Assembly: GCA_903830945.1 (NCBI GenBank)
Contig: CAIKVT010000036.1
Location: 174,346-238,345, forward strand
Source: an uncultured Elusimicrobia bacterium
GTDB lineage: Bacteria; Elusimicrobiota; Elusimicrobia; UBA1565; UBA9628
Reading direction: 5' to 3'
DNA length: 64,000 nt
Part shown: positions 40,965 to 50,294 of the stretch, piece by piece
Position numbering within the stretch: the stretch's first letter is position 1
How the letters are laid out: each line of letters starts with the position of its first letter
The notes under the pieces: model-generated
The model's database searches: none
What the model was told of the DNA's origin: nothing
The model's input: only the letters and a program-made list of their open reading frames with translations
Program-made: the position numbers and the translations under genes

Positions 40965-43558
40965 GGTCCCAGTACTGGTTCGGCGAATGGCATGATGGAG
41001 AACTTTTGGCTGCCGACGCCTCTCGGCTTTGCCGCAGGGCCGCGGGATTGCGGCAGGCCATGGCCGACTATCCTCTCGATAAGGTCCTGCGGCTGTTGAG
41101 CCGCGTGCAAAAGCGTTGGCAGGCTCCGTCCTACGGCCCGCGCAGGGCGGCTGAGAAGGCCTTGCCAGGCGTGACCGGTTTTTCTCCGGCGATGGTGCGC
41201 CGCGGGCTTCAGGAGCTCTGCTGGACTTTCGATCCGGATCTCCTGCGCCAGAAGATGGACGCGGAGCTTCCCGGCCATGAGGGCCTAGGCGCCTGCCGTT
41301 GGGAGCCTTTGGGCACGGTCCTGCATGTGCTGGCGGGCAATGTGTTCGTGGGCGCGGCCGGCTCCTTGGTCGAGGGGTTGCTGACTCGGAACGTGAACAT
41401 CCTCAAGATGTCCTCCTCGGAGGGCGTGTTCCTGCCTTTGCTCATCGAGTCTTTGCGTGAATGCGATGAGGATGGGATCATCTCTGGATCGCTGGCTGTG
41501 GTGCAGTTCGGGCAGAAGCAGACGGACGTGATCGAGGAGTTCAAGCGCGATGCGGATGGGATCGTGGTCTGGGGCGGGGAGTCCGCGGTGCGCGGCTGGC
41601 GCGGCGGCTTGCCCGCGCGCGCGCGCCTGATCGTGTTCGGGCCGAAGCTCAGCGTAGCCGTGGTCACCAAGGCGGGCCTGCGTGAAGGCAGGCCTGATGA
41701 TTTGGCCGGGCGTCTGGCCAAGGAGATGAGCATCTGGGACCAGAACGCCTGCACCGCTCCCCAGGCTTGCTACGTTCAAGGCGAGGACAACGCGCGCCGC
41801 CTTTTGGATGCGCTTCCCAAGGCACTGGACAAGGCGGCTCAGCTGATGCCTCCTGGAGAAGTGGACACGGACGCGGCGGTGGAGATTTGGAAATTGCGCG
41901 CCGTGGCTGAGGTGGCGGAGGCCCGGGGCGAGGGCGCTCTGCGCGAGTCCGCCCGACGGTTGGACTGGACCGTGCTCATGGACCGGGACTTGACCTTGGC
42001 GCCTTCGCCTTTGCACCGGACCTTGCGCGTGATCCCTTTCAAAAAGATCTCCGATGTCGTGGAGCAGCTGGCCGCCTTGCGCGGCTACATCCAGACTGTG
42101 GGCCTGGCCGCCGGGCCATCTGAGCAGGAAGAGCTGGCGGATGGTCTCTCGGACGCGGGCGCCCTGAGGATACTCGAGCTCGGCCATATGGCCGAGGGAG
42201 AGATCGACGACCCTCACGACGGGGCCAAGGACCTGCCGCAGTTCATGCGCCTGGTCCTGCGCCGACTGCCGGGCCGCAAGGACTGGACGCCCGCGGAGAC
42301 GCTGTCGCAGGCCCGGCGACAGGAGCTCATCGACGCGAGGCTGCGTCGTCTCATGGATGTCGCGCGTAAGTCTCCTTTTTATAGCCGCAGGCTCAGGGGC
42401 ATGAGCATCGCGACGGTCGCGGATTTGGTCAGGGTCCCGGAGCTCACTCGGGAGGAGATGGAGGCGAACATGCCTCCTCAGGGCGAGGCTTTGGGCACGG
42501 GCGCTTGGACCGGGGGTTATGTCTCAAGAAGCGGCGGCTCTACCGGCGTGCCCAAGTTCTCGGTCTATGACAGGCACGATTGGGAGGCGATGATCGAAAG
42601 CGGCGCGGATGTGTTCCGCGGCCTGGGGCTGCAGTCGGCGGACCGGCTCGGCAATTTCATGCTGGCCGGGGACCTTTATGGGAGCTTCGTCTCTTTCGAC
42701 CATGTCAATCACCGGCTGGGGCTGGCGACCTTCGGCTTCGCCGGCAATTCCAAGCCCGAGACCTTCGTGGAGGTCTGGCGGCAGTTCCGCATCAACGCGG
42801 TGGAGGGGATCCCGACGCAGCTCGTGCCGTTCCTGCGCGAGGCTAAGAGGCAGGAGCCGAAGCTGACCTTGGAAAATGTGGTCTATGCTGGCTCACCCAT
42901 GAGCTTGTTCGATCATGATTGGCTGAAGTCGGCTTTGAAGGTGAAGCGCATCTCCTCTGTCATCGGGGCCAACGACGGCGGCCAACTGGGCTATCAGTGC
43001 GAGCATATGCGCGGGTCCTTGCATCACACTATAGACGAGTTCAACTGGATCGAGGTGGTGGACGATAAGGGGCGGGCGGTCCGGGAGGGGGGGACAGGGA
43101 GGATATTGATCACGAGTCTCCTGAAATTCGCCTATCCTTTGATCCGCTATGCGATCGGAGACGTCGGCCGTATCGTAAAGGGCGCATGCCCTTGCGGCCG
43201 GCCGGCGCGGCGTTTCGAGCTATTGGGGCGCAGCGACGACATGATTTCCGTGGGCAATATGAACATGCGCCACCGCGACTTCGTGGCGGCGCTCAAGGGC
43301 CTGCCGGTCTCGGCCTTGCAGATCGCGGCGCTGAGCGACGAGGAGGGGGAGTCTTTGGCCGTGCGCGTGGAGACGCCCTTGGCGTCGCCGGAGCTGGAGA
43401 AGCGGGTGCGGCGGGCCCTGCTTGCCGGCATGGGGAAACTCAAGGAGCGGCTGGCCGACGGCAGTTTGAAGGAGTTGTCCTTGTCGCTGTACAAGTCCGG
43501 CGAGTTGCCGCGCAATCCGCGCACGGGCAAGCTCAAGAGCCCGGTGGACGAAAGATGA
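40961..43558 (+). CDS. LuxC-like acyl reductase fused to a PaaK-type adenylation domain
   Basis: GTG at 40961 (GTGA overlap). N-half: GTVLHVLAGNVFVGAAGSLVEGLLTRNVNILKMSSSEGVF and catalytic-Cys region WDQNACTAPQACYV; C-half: SRSGGSTGVPKFSVYD, PLIRYAIGDVGRIVKGACPCGRPARRFELLGRSDDMISVGN, GELPRNPRTGKL. Confidence 0.87.
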   Translation: MRSQYWFGEWHDGELLAADASRLCRRAAGLRQAMADYPLDKVLRLLSRVQKRWQAPSYGPRRAAEKALPGVTGFSPAMVRRGLQELCWTFDPDLLRQKMDAELPGHEGLGACRWEPLGTVLHVLAGNVFVGAAGSLVEGLLTRNVNILKMSSSEGVFLPLLIESLRECDEDGIISGSLAVVQFGQKQTDVIEEFKRDADGIVVWGGESAVRGWRGGLPARARLIVFGPKLSVAVVTKAGLREGRPDDLAGRLAKEMSIWDQNACTAPQACYVQGEDNARRLLDALPKALDKAAQLMPPGEVDTDAAVEIWKLRAVAEVAEARGEGALRESARRLDWTVLMDRDLTLAPSPLHRTLRVIPFKKISDVVEQLAALRGYIQTVGLAAGPSEQEELADGLSDAGALRILELGHMAEGEIDDPHDGAKDLPQFMRLVLRRLPGRKDWTPAETLSQARRQELIDARLRRLMDVARKSPFYSRRLRGMSIATVADLVRVPELTREEMEANMPPQGEALGTGAWTGGYVSRSGGSTGVPKFSVYDRHDWEAMIESGADVFRGLGLQSADRLGNFMLAGDLYGSFVSFDHVNHRLGLATFGFAGNSKPETFVEVWRQFRINAVEGIPTQLVPFLREAKRQEPKLTLENVVYAGSPMSLFDHDWLKSALKVKRISSVIGANDGGQLGYQCEHMRGSLHHTIDEFNWIEVVDDKGRAVREGGTGRILITSLLKFAYPLIRYAIGDVGRIVKGACPCGRPARRFELLGRSDDMISVGNMNMRHRDFVAALKGLPVSALQIAALSDEEGESLAVRVETPLASPELEKRVRRALLAGMGKLKERLADGSLKELSLSLYKSGELPRNPRTGKLKSPVDER

Positions 43559-45474
43559 TGGCGCCCGCCCCGCTTCATGCCGGCCTGCCCCCGCTCATCC
43601 CGCGAGAGGTCCTCTTCGGCAACCCTGAAAAGGCCAACCCCAAGCTCTCCCCTGACGGCAAGCGGCTCGCCTGGATCGCCCCCGACCAGAAGAACGTACT
43701 CCAGGTCTGGATCAAGACCATCGGCCAGGACGACGATAAGATCGTCACGGCCGACAAGAAGCGCGGCATCCGCAGCTACTTCTGGGCCCACAATAATAGG
43801 GACCTTATCTACATGCAGGATGCCGACGGAGACGAGAACTGGCACGCCTATGGCGTCGATCTCGAATCCGGCAACGTCCGTGACTACACCCCTTTCCAGG
43901 GCGTGCGCGCCGACATCACGGCCGCGGACCCCAAGTTCCCTGACGAGCTCCTGGTCCAAATCAACCTGCGCGACCGTCACCTTTTCGATGTCCATCACCT
44001 TGATCTTAAGACCGGCGCCTTGGTCCTCGATACGCCTAACCCCGGCGACGTCGAGTCCTTTACGGCGGACGCCGACTTCAAGGTCCGCGCCGCGCAAGTC
44101 AATACCCCGGACGGCGGCACCGAGATCCGCATCCGAAAGGACGCCAAATCCTCCTGGCAGTCCTGGATCATGGTCGGGGCCGAGGATATCCTTGGGTTTC
44201 AGGATTTCACGGCGGACGGCAAGTCCGCCTATCTTGTTTCTTCGGTGGGAAGCGACACGGCCCGCGTCGTGGAGAAGAACATCGCGACCGGGGTCGAGAA
44301 AGTGGTGGCCGCCACGGTCGACGTGGACGCGGCCGGGGTCATGATCCACCCCCGCCGCCACATCGTGCAGGCCGTGGGGTTTGCCCGGGGCCGCACTGAA
44401 TGGACGGTGGTGGACCCCTCGGTCAAGGCCGATTTTGAGGCCATCAAGAAGATCTACGACGGCGACTTTACGGTCATCAATCGCGACGATCAGGACGCGG
44501 TCTGGCTCGTGGCTTTCACCGTGGACAACGGCCCGATCCGTTTTTACTCCTGGGACCGTTCGGCCAAGAAGGAGACTTTCCTGTTCGCGCACCAGCCTAA
44601 GCTCGAAGGACTGCGGCTGGCCAGGATGCAGTCGGTCACCATCAAGTCCCGCGATGGCCTGGACCTGCACTCCTATCTGACCTTGCCCGTGGGCATCCCG
44701 GCCAAGGATCTTCCGCTGGTGCTGTTCGTGCACGGCGGGCCCTGGGGCCGCGACATGTGGGGCTACAGTTCCTACGCCCAATGGTTCGCCAACCGCGGCT
44801 ACGCCTGCCTGCAGGTCAACTTCCGCGCCTCCACCGGCTACGGCAAGAGGTTCCTCAATGCCGGCAATAAACAGTGGGGCCTTAAGATGCACGACGACCT
44901 CATCGACGCGATGGACTGGGCCGTGGCGCAGGGCTATGCGGACCCCGGGAAGGTCGCGGTCATGGGCGGCTCCTACGGCGGCTACGCGGCCCTGGCCGCC
45001 GTCGCCTTCACGCCCGAGGCATTCGCCTGCGCCATCGATATCGTGGGGCCCTCGAATCTTAAGACCTTGGTCCAGTCCATCCCGCCTTACTGGAAGCCCA
45101 TGCGCGCCACGTTCGACGTGCGCATGGGCAACATTGACGACCCCAAGGAGGCGGAGCTCATCAAGAACGCCTCGCCGCTCTTCAAGGCGGACCGGATCGT
45201 GCGGCCGCTCTTGATCGGACAGGGCGCCAACGACCCGCGCGTCAAGCAGGCCGAGTCCGAGCAGATCGTCGCGGCCATCGAGAAGAACAAAGGCAAGGTC
45301 ACCTACGTCCTCTACCCGGACGAGGGGCACGGCTTCGCCCGGGCGGAGAACCGCATCGACTTCAACGCCCGCGCTGAGGCCTTCCTGGGGGCCAACCTGG
45401 GCGGCCGCGTCGAGCCCATGCCGGCAGACCCTGCTCCGGGTTCGACGGCTGTGGTCAGAGTCATCGGGAAGTAG
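43555..45474 (+). CDS. S9-family prolyl oligopeptidase-like serine peptidase
   Basis: FVHGGPWGRDMWGYSSYAQWFANRGYACLQVNFRASTGYGKRF, GGSYGGYAALAAVAFTPE, YPDEGHGF. ATG at 43555 overlaps the upstream stop. Confidence 0.93.
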   Translation: MMAPAPLHAGLPPLIPREVLFGNPEKANPKLSPDGKRLAWIAPDQKNVLQVWIKTIGQDDDKIVTADKKRGIRSYFWAHNNRDLIYMQDADGDENWHAYGVDLESGNVRDYTPFQGVRADITAADPKFPDELLVQINLRDRHLFDVHHLDLKTGALVLDTPNPGDVESFTADADFKVRAAQVNTPDGGTEIRIRKDAKSSWQSWIMVGAEDILGFQDFTADGKSAYLVSSVGSDTARVVEKNIATGVEKVVAATVDVDAAGVMIHPRRHIVQAVGFARGRTEWTVVDPSVKADFEAIKKIYDGDFTVINRDDQDAVWLVAFTVDNGPIRFYSWDRSAKKETFLFAHQPKLEGLRLARMQSVTIKSRDGLDLHSYLTLPVGIPAKDLPLVLFVHGGPWGRDMWGYSSYAQWFANRGYACLQVNFRASTGYGKRFLNAGNKQWGLKMHDDLIDAMDWAVAQGYADPGKVAVMGGSYGGYAALAAVAFTPEAFACAIDIVGPSNLKTLVQSIPPYWKPMRATFDVRMGNIDDPKEAELIKNASPLFKADRIVRPLLIGQGANDPRVKQAESEQIVAAIEKNKGKVTYVLYPDEGHGFARAENRIDFNARAEAFLGANLGGRVEPMPADPAPGSTAVVRVIGK

Positions 45475-45600
45475 GTCCCAGGTATCCCGCCGTTAAGATA
45501 ACTTGGCCGCCTTAACTCCGGAATATGTTGCCCGTGCTTCTTGGTTGAGACAGTGGCCCGTAAATTTAATACCTTGTAATCTTAATGTTGCTATTATAAA

Positions 45601-46776
45601 ATGCAATACATGATTTTAAAGCGTGACGAGGCCGCCGCCTTGCGTTCCCACCTGCGTATATTCCCGGTCGTCCTCGTGGCCGGACCCAGGCAGTCGGGCA
45701 AGACGACTTTGGTGCGCAGTGAATTGCCCTCCTGGAAATATCTCGATCTGGAAAACCCTACCGACTTCGACCTATTGGCGTCTGATCCCGAGACATTCCT
45801 GACCGAGAACCCGGGCCAGCTGATCATAGATGAGGCCCAGCGGCATACGAAACTTTTCCCCGTTTTGCGCGGAATCATCGATCGCAAGCGGCATCCGGGA
45901 GCTTTCGTGCTGACGGGCTCAGCCGCGCCCACCCTCATGAAGCAGGCCGGCGAGAGCCTGGCGGGACGCATCGGGATTCTGGAGATGACCCCTTTCGGCA
46001 CTTCCGAACTGGCCTCCAAACCGCAGTGGTTGACGCAGCGTTGGTTCTGGGGAGGGCTTCCGCCCCTTTATACCCTCAAAACTTCCGCCCAGAAAACGAC
46101 CTGGCTGGAGCAATACGCCCGCAATTTCCTTGAGCGGGACATCCCTGGCTTGGGGGTCCACGTGCCCGCCGTTCGCTTGCGCAAGCTCTGGACCATGCTG
46201 GTCCATGTCCACGGCGGCCTGCTCAACCTGTCCGACTTGGCGCGGGCCTTGGACCTGTCCGTCCCCTCGGTCGCTCATCATCTGGACATATTGGAAGGCG
46301 CCTTCATGATCCGCCGGCTGCAGCCCTTCCACGCGAACATCTCCAAACGCTTGGTCAAAAGCCCGAAACTCTATATCCGCGACACAGGCCTCCTGCACCA
46401 TCTGGCGGGCCTGCGCCAGCCACGAGACTTGGATACTTGGCCCGGCCGTGGGCAGTCATGGGAAGGATTCGTCCTGGAGGAACTCATTAGGCGAGCCAAA
46501 CTTCGCTGGCCCGCGCCGAACTTTTATTTCTGGAGGACGCAGGCAGGGGCGGAAGCCGACCTGATCATTGAGAATGGCCGCACGCGCCTTGCCATCGAGA
46601 TCAAATCTGGAGTTTCGTTACCGGCCAAGAGCCTGCTCGGGATCCGTCAGTGCATGAAGGACTTAGGCCTGCGTTCAGGGTTCGTCATTTATCGCGGAGA
46701 CAGAACGCTTCGGGTCGCTCCAGGGCTCTCAGCCATCCCCTGGGCGCAGCTCGAAAAGGGCGGGTTTCCAGCCTGA
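45601..46776 (+). CDS. AAA ATPase with DUF4143 domain
   Basis: VLVAGPRQSGKTTLVRSELPSWKYLDLE, LIIDEAQRHTKLFPVLRGIID, FVLTGSAAPTLMKQAGESLAGRIGILEMTPF. Confidence 0.92.
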   Translation: MQYMILKRDEAAALRSHLRIFPVVLVAGPRQSGKTTLVRSELPSWKYLDLENPTDFDLLASDPETFLTENPGQLIIDEAQRHTKLFPVLRGIIDRKRHPGAFVLTGSAAPTLMKQAGESLAGRIGILEMTPFGTSELASKPQWLTQRWFWGGLPPLYTLKTSAQKTTWLEQYARNFLERDIPGLGVHVPAVRLRKLWTMLVHVHGGLLNLSDLARALDLSVPSVAHHLDILEGAFMIRRLQPFHANISKRLVKSPKLYIRDTGLLHHLAGLRQPRDLDTWPGRGQSWEGFVLEELIRRAKLRWPAPNFYFWRTQAGAEADLIIENGRTRLAIEIKSGVSLPAKSLLGIRQCMKDLGLRSGFVIYRGDRTLRVAPGLSAIPWAQLEKGGFPA

Positions 46777-46870
46777 ATGGCACACTCTCCAGCTTAAAGC
46801 GGCTGCAGCCTTCAAGAATCATGCCCCTGGGCCCAAAGACCCTCCCGGCATGCCTTCAGGAAGATATAAT

Positions 46871-47923
46871 ATGTGGCTTATGATCCCTTCGTGGGCTTCC
46901 CGCCTCCGGGTCTGCGGCCTGCTAGCTTTCGTTCTGGTGCTGGCATGCTGCGGCTTGTCTACCCCAGTCCAGGCGCAGGTCAGCCTGGAGCGCATCTACT
47001 CTCAAGCCCGCCTGCTGGACCCTGATCTTCCCGCCCTTTCCGCCCTGCAGCCGGCTGAGGTTCCGGCCGTTATCGCGACTCTTAAGTCCGTGTCTTCGGC
47101 AGCGGCTGAGCCCCGAGCCCTGTACAGCGAGATCGTCCGCGGCAAAGCGGCCTTGCAGGGGTTGGCTGCAGAGCAACGCCAGCAGCTTTGGGACGCGGTC
47201 TTCCGGCATCCCGTGGCGGGCCTGGACGACGAGAAGAAGCTGAAGAAATACGACCCTCAGGGCGTCATCGGCTTCTGCTTCGGTCGCTCCATGGCCGCGC
47301 ACCTGCTGGCGCGCAAGCTGGGCCTGGCCGAGGATTCGGTGCGCAACCTCTTCGTCATCGGCGACCTGCGCGAGGGCGCAGACCCGGAGTGGCGGTTTCA
47401 CGTGACGGCCCTGGTCAAGGGCGAGGACGGGGCTTGGTACGCCATAGACCCGATCATGGAGGGCCCCATGACCTCCTCGGCCTGGATGGCCGCGGTGCGC
47501 AACACCTGGGACAAGGGCCGCAAGGCCAAGTTCTACATGACCCCGGCTTCCACGATCTTGCCGGACGTGACCGTGGTTCCTGAGTCGGGCCAGGAGAAGG
47601 GCGTCCATATCATCGAGCTCTCTTTCGATTCCGCGGGCAAGGCCGGCTTCTCGACCATGCCCGGGCTGGGAGACGAGGTTTTTTCCGTGTCCGCGGATGC
47701 GGTGCTGAATTATTTCAAGGATGTGGACGCCGCGGCCGGCGCCTTCGACTTCGCGGGCACCCCGGTCAACGACATGCATATCTCCTACAACGGCTACTTC
47801 GCAGACCTCCTGCGAGACATCACGGCAGGGGTCCAAGGCATGATGCAGTATGCGGAGCCGCGGCCGGCCGGCCCCAAGGTGCGGCCGCTGGGCCTGCGCC
47901 CTGGCAGACTGCAGCCGCGTTAG
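46871..47923 (+). CDS. Exported protein with protein-glutaminase/transglutaminase-like Cys-His-Asp region
   Basis: Signal peptide; GFCFGRSMAAHLLARKL...NLFVIGDLREGADPEWRFHVTALVKGEDGAWYAIDPIMEGPMTSSAWMAAV, patterned like bacterial protein-glutaminase. Start 46871 or 46880. Confidence 0.65.
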   Translation: MWLMIPSWASRLRVCGLLAFVLVLACCGLSTPVQAQVSLERIYSQARLLDPDLPALSALQPAEVPAVIATLKSVSSAAAEPRALYSEIVRGKAALQGLAAEQRQQLWDAVFRHPVAGLDDEKKLKKYDPQGVIGFCFGRSMAAHLLARKLGLAEDSVRNLFVIGDLREGADPEWRFHVTALVKGEDGAWYAIDPIMEGPMTSSAWMAAVRNTWDKGRKAKFYMTPASTILPDVTVVPESGQEKGVHIIELSFDSAGKAGFSTMPGLGDEVFSVSADAVLNYFKDVDAAAGAFDFAGTPVNDMHISYNGYFADLLRDITAGVQGMMQYAEPRPAGPKVRPLGLRPGRLQPR

Positions 47924-47924
47924 C

Positions 47925-49145
47925 ATGGATGCCCTAGCCCTGCGCACTCCGCTCATCCTGCGCAACCGGAACATGTTCCTCATCTGGTCCGGCCAGGCCT
48001 TGAGCCAGATGGGTACGCGCATGTACCAGATCGCGCTGGCCTGGTGGATCGTCACCACCGGCGGGGGGGGCAAAGAGGTCGGCCTCTTCATGGTCGCGGG
48101 CGCCCTGCCCGCCCTTGCCTTCGTCAAGGTCATCGGCAAGGCCGTGGACCGCCATCAAAGCCGCTCCACGCTCATCGCCTGCGACCTCTGCGCCTTCGCC
48201 GTCACCATCGTCGTCGTCCTCCTGTTCCGCGCCGAGCGCCTGGGATTTTCCGGCGCTTGCATCGCGGGCTTCTTCCTGGCCCTGGCCCAGGCCTTCTTCG
48301 ATCCGGCGCTGAGCAAAGCCGTGGCCGAGGCCGCCCCACCCGAGGACCTTGAAGCCGCGGTCGCTTTTCAGTCCTCCACCCAGTCTTTGGCCAGTTTCGC
48401 CGGCGCCATGGCCGGCGCCCTGCTCATCGACCGCATCGGCATACTCGGAGTCGTCATCCTCAACGCCTTGAGCTTCATTGTCTCGGCCGGAGCCAACGCC
48501 CTGCTCGACATCCCGCCCGCCGCACATTCTGCGACTCCGGCTCTGGAGGCGGTCTCAGCCTGGGAGGCGCTACGGCAGACACCTTGGCTCAAGAAAGTCC
48601 TTATTGGATTCGGCTGCGTCAACTTCTTCCTTACGCCGATCCTCGTGATCCTGCCCCTCTACGTGAAGATCACTTTGGGCGGTACGGCAACTTTGCTTGG
48701 AGTTCTGGAAGCCGCAATCTGGCTCGGCATACTTGCCGGCACCTTTGGCGCCAAACGGATTCTCACCGGCGGCACGACGTCTGGCGTCCTGCGCCTTGGA
48801 GCCGCTTGCATGCTGCTGCTGGGTGTGGCGCTCTTTGTGCCTGGCGTCTTCATGCACGGAGGACTTTTCTTCGTCGCGCTTTTCTGCGCCGGCTGCGCTC
48901 TGGGCGTCAACAATGTCAAGTTCGTCACCCTCTTCCAGGAGCGCGTGCGGCCCGAGCTTAAGGGCCGTTTCTTCGCCCTCATGCAGGCGCTCTTGAGCTT
49001 CACCTTCCCCGCCGCCTTCTTCCTTTTCGGGCTCCTCGCCGAGATCATGGCCCCGCCTAAGGTCTGCATCATCCAGGCCCTCGGCGTGTTGGCTCTTTCG
49101 GGATACTTTTTGCGCCTCTCCCAGACCACGGAGGTCAGACCGTGA
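47925..49145 (+). CDS. MFS transporter
   Basis: RNRNMFLIWSGQALSQMGTRMYQIALAWWIV, ~12 TM; real start ATG 47925. Confidence 0.88.
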   Translation: MDALALRTPLILRNRNMFLIWSGQALSQMGTRMYQIALAWWIVTTGGGGKEVGLFMVAGALPALAFVKVIGKAVDRHQSRSTLIACDLCAFAVTIVVVLLFRAERLGFSGACIAGFFLALAQAFFDPALSKAVAEAAPPEDLEAAVAFQSSTQSLASFAGAMAGALLIDRIGILGVVILNALSFIVSAGANALLDIPPAAHSATPALEAVSAWEALRQTPWLKKVLIGFGCVNFFLTPILVILPLYVKITLGGTATLLGVLEAAIWLGILAGTFGAKRILTGGTTSGVLRLGAACMLLLGVALFVPGVFMHGGLFFVALFCAGCALGVNNVKFVTLFQERVRPELKGRFFALMQALLSFTFPAAFFLFGLLAEIMAPPKVCIIQALGVLALSGYFLRLSQTTEVRP

Positions 49146-50284
49146 CCAATAAGAAAGGATTCGATTGCCGGTTCGTCGAGTTGGATGACGCCTTCGACCT
49201 GATGCGTCTCTACCAGGGCTCCATCCCCAGGATAAAATCTGATGCGTTGTTCCTGGACCTCGCGCGTCTGCGCGGTGAGATCGAGACTAACGGCCGTTAT
49301 TGGGCGGTGGCCTTGTCCAAAGGTCAGATCGTCGCCCTGATCGCGCTCCAGCACGACGCGGAGAACCGCCTGGGGCGCGTGCGTCGGATGTACGCGGCCG
49401 GGCCGGAGATCGAGCGGCGCGAGGCCCTGTCGGTCGCGCTGTCCTTCTTGATGGAGAGGCTCGTGGCCGACGGCGCCACCGACGTGGTCTACTCCACCAC
49501 GCGCACCTTGACGCTCGAACAGCAGGACCTCGCTCTGGAGCAGGGCTTCAAAGTGCTGGGCGTCTTCCCCAATGCGGTCCATGCCGATCCCCGACGGCTC
49601 AACGGCCTGAGCGCCTGGTACGCGCCGGAGGTGCTCAGCAAGCGCCGGCACGCCGAGTTCAGCCTGCATCCCGTCGTGGAGCCATTCTTCGAGATCGTGC
49701 GCAAGCAATGCGACTTGCCCAAGCAGGGCACGGCGAAGGTCCCGGCTCCATCCGCGGACCTCGAGCCGGCCCCGGCCCTGGAGATGGTCGAGGCGCCGCG
49801 CTTTGTGGCCGAGCGTTATCGCCAGGTCAAGGCCCGCAAGAACCTCTCGGTCAATTTCTTTCCCTTCGAGACGCCTAACATCCTCTTCACCAGTCCCGAT
49901 GGTAAGGTCGAAGTGTTCGTGCGGCTGGTCAAGCAGACGCGCTTCGCCTGCATCCTGGGAGAGCACATCACCGGCGCGGTGGACCCTGTGCGCCTCTACC
50001 GCGACGTGGCCGCGGCTCTTTACGCCAGCCGCATCACTTATATCGAGGTGATCAACGACGCGGCGGACGTGCTGAGCACGGAGTGCATCCTGCGCGCGGG
50101 CTTCGTGCCGTGCGGCTATCTGCCTTGCCTTAAGCCGGCGGGCGAGAAGCGGCGCGACTACGTGGTCTTCGCCCGTTCTTATGAGTATTTCACCTATCCG
50201 CGGCTGAAGGTCAATTCCCTTTACCTTGATTATCTGCGGGAATACTGCAAGGCCCGGGCCGCCATGTCCACCCGCGACGCCTAA
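49142..50284 (+). CDS. GNAT-like double-domain acetyltransferase
   Basis: GTG start overlapping the MFS stop; NGRYWAVALSKGQIVALIALQHDAENRLGRVRRMYAAGPEIERREALSVALSFLMERLVADGATDVVYSTTRTLTLEQQDLALEQGFKVLGVFPN. Confidence 0.65.
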   Translation: MTNKKGFDCRFVELDDAFDLMRLYQGSIPRIKSDALFLDLARLRGEIETNGRYWAVALSKGQIVALIALQHDAENRLGRVRRMYAAGPEIERREALSVALSFLMERLVADGATDVVYSTTRTLTLEQQDLALEQGFKVLGVFPNAVHADPRRLNGLSAWYAPEVLSKRRHAEFSLHPVVEPFFEIVRKQCDLPKQGTAKVPAPSADLEPAPALEMVEAPRFVAERYRQVKARKNLSVNFFPFETPNILFTSPDGKVEVFVRLVKQTRFACILGEHITGAVDPVRLYRDVAAALYASRITYIEVINDAADVLSTECILRAGFVPCGYLPCLKPAGEKRRDYVVFARSYEYFTYPRLKVNSLYLDYLREYCKARAAMSTRDA

Positions 50285-50294
50285 ATTTCATATA

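Noticed and set aside
43147-45330. 727-aa minus-strand ORF opposite the S9 peptidase
   Set aside because: Antisense shadow ORF typical of high-GC codon bias; the plus strand has clear S9 catalytic motifs.
50226-50294. N-terminal extension of KimA copy 1 in the ORF track
   Set aside because: Paralog alignment starts at MPFPVFERIRLFLFGAPRDLND; the extension overlaps the upstream gene and has no homology in copy 2.
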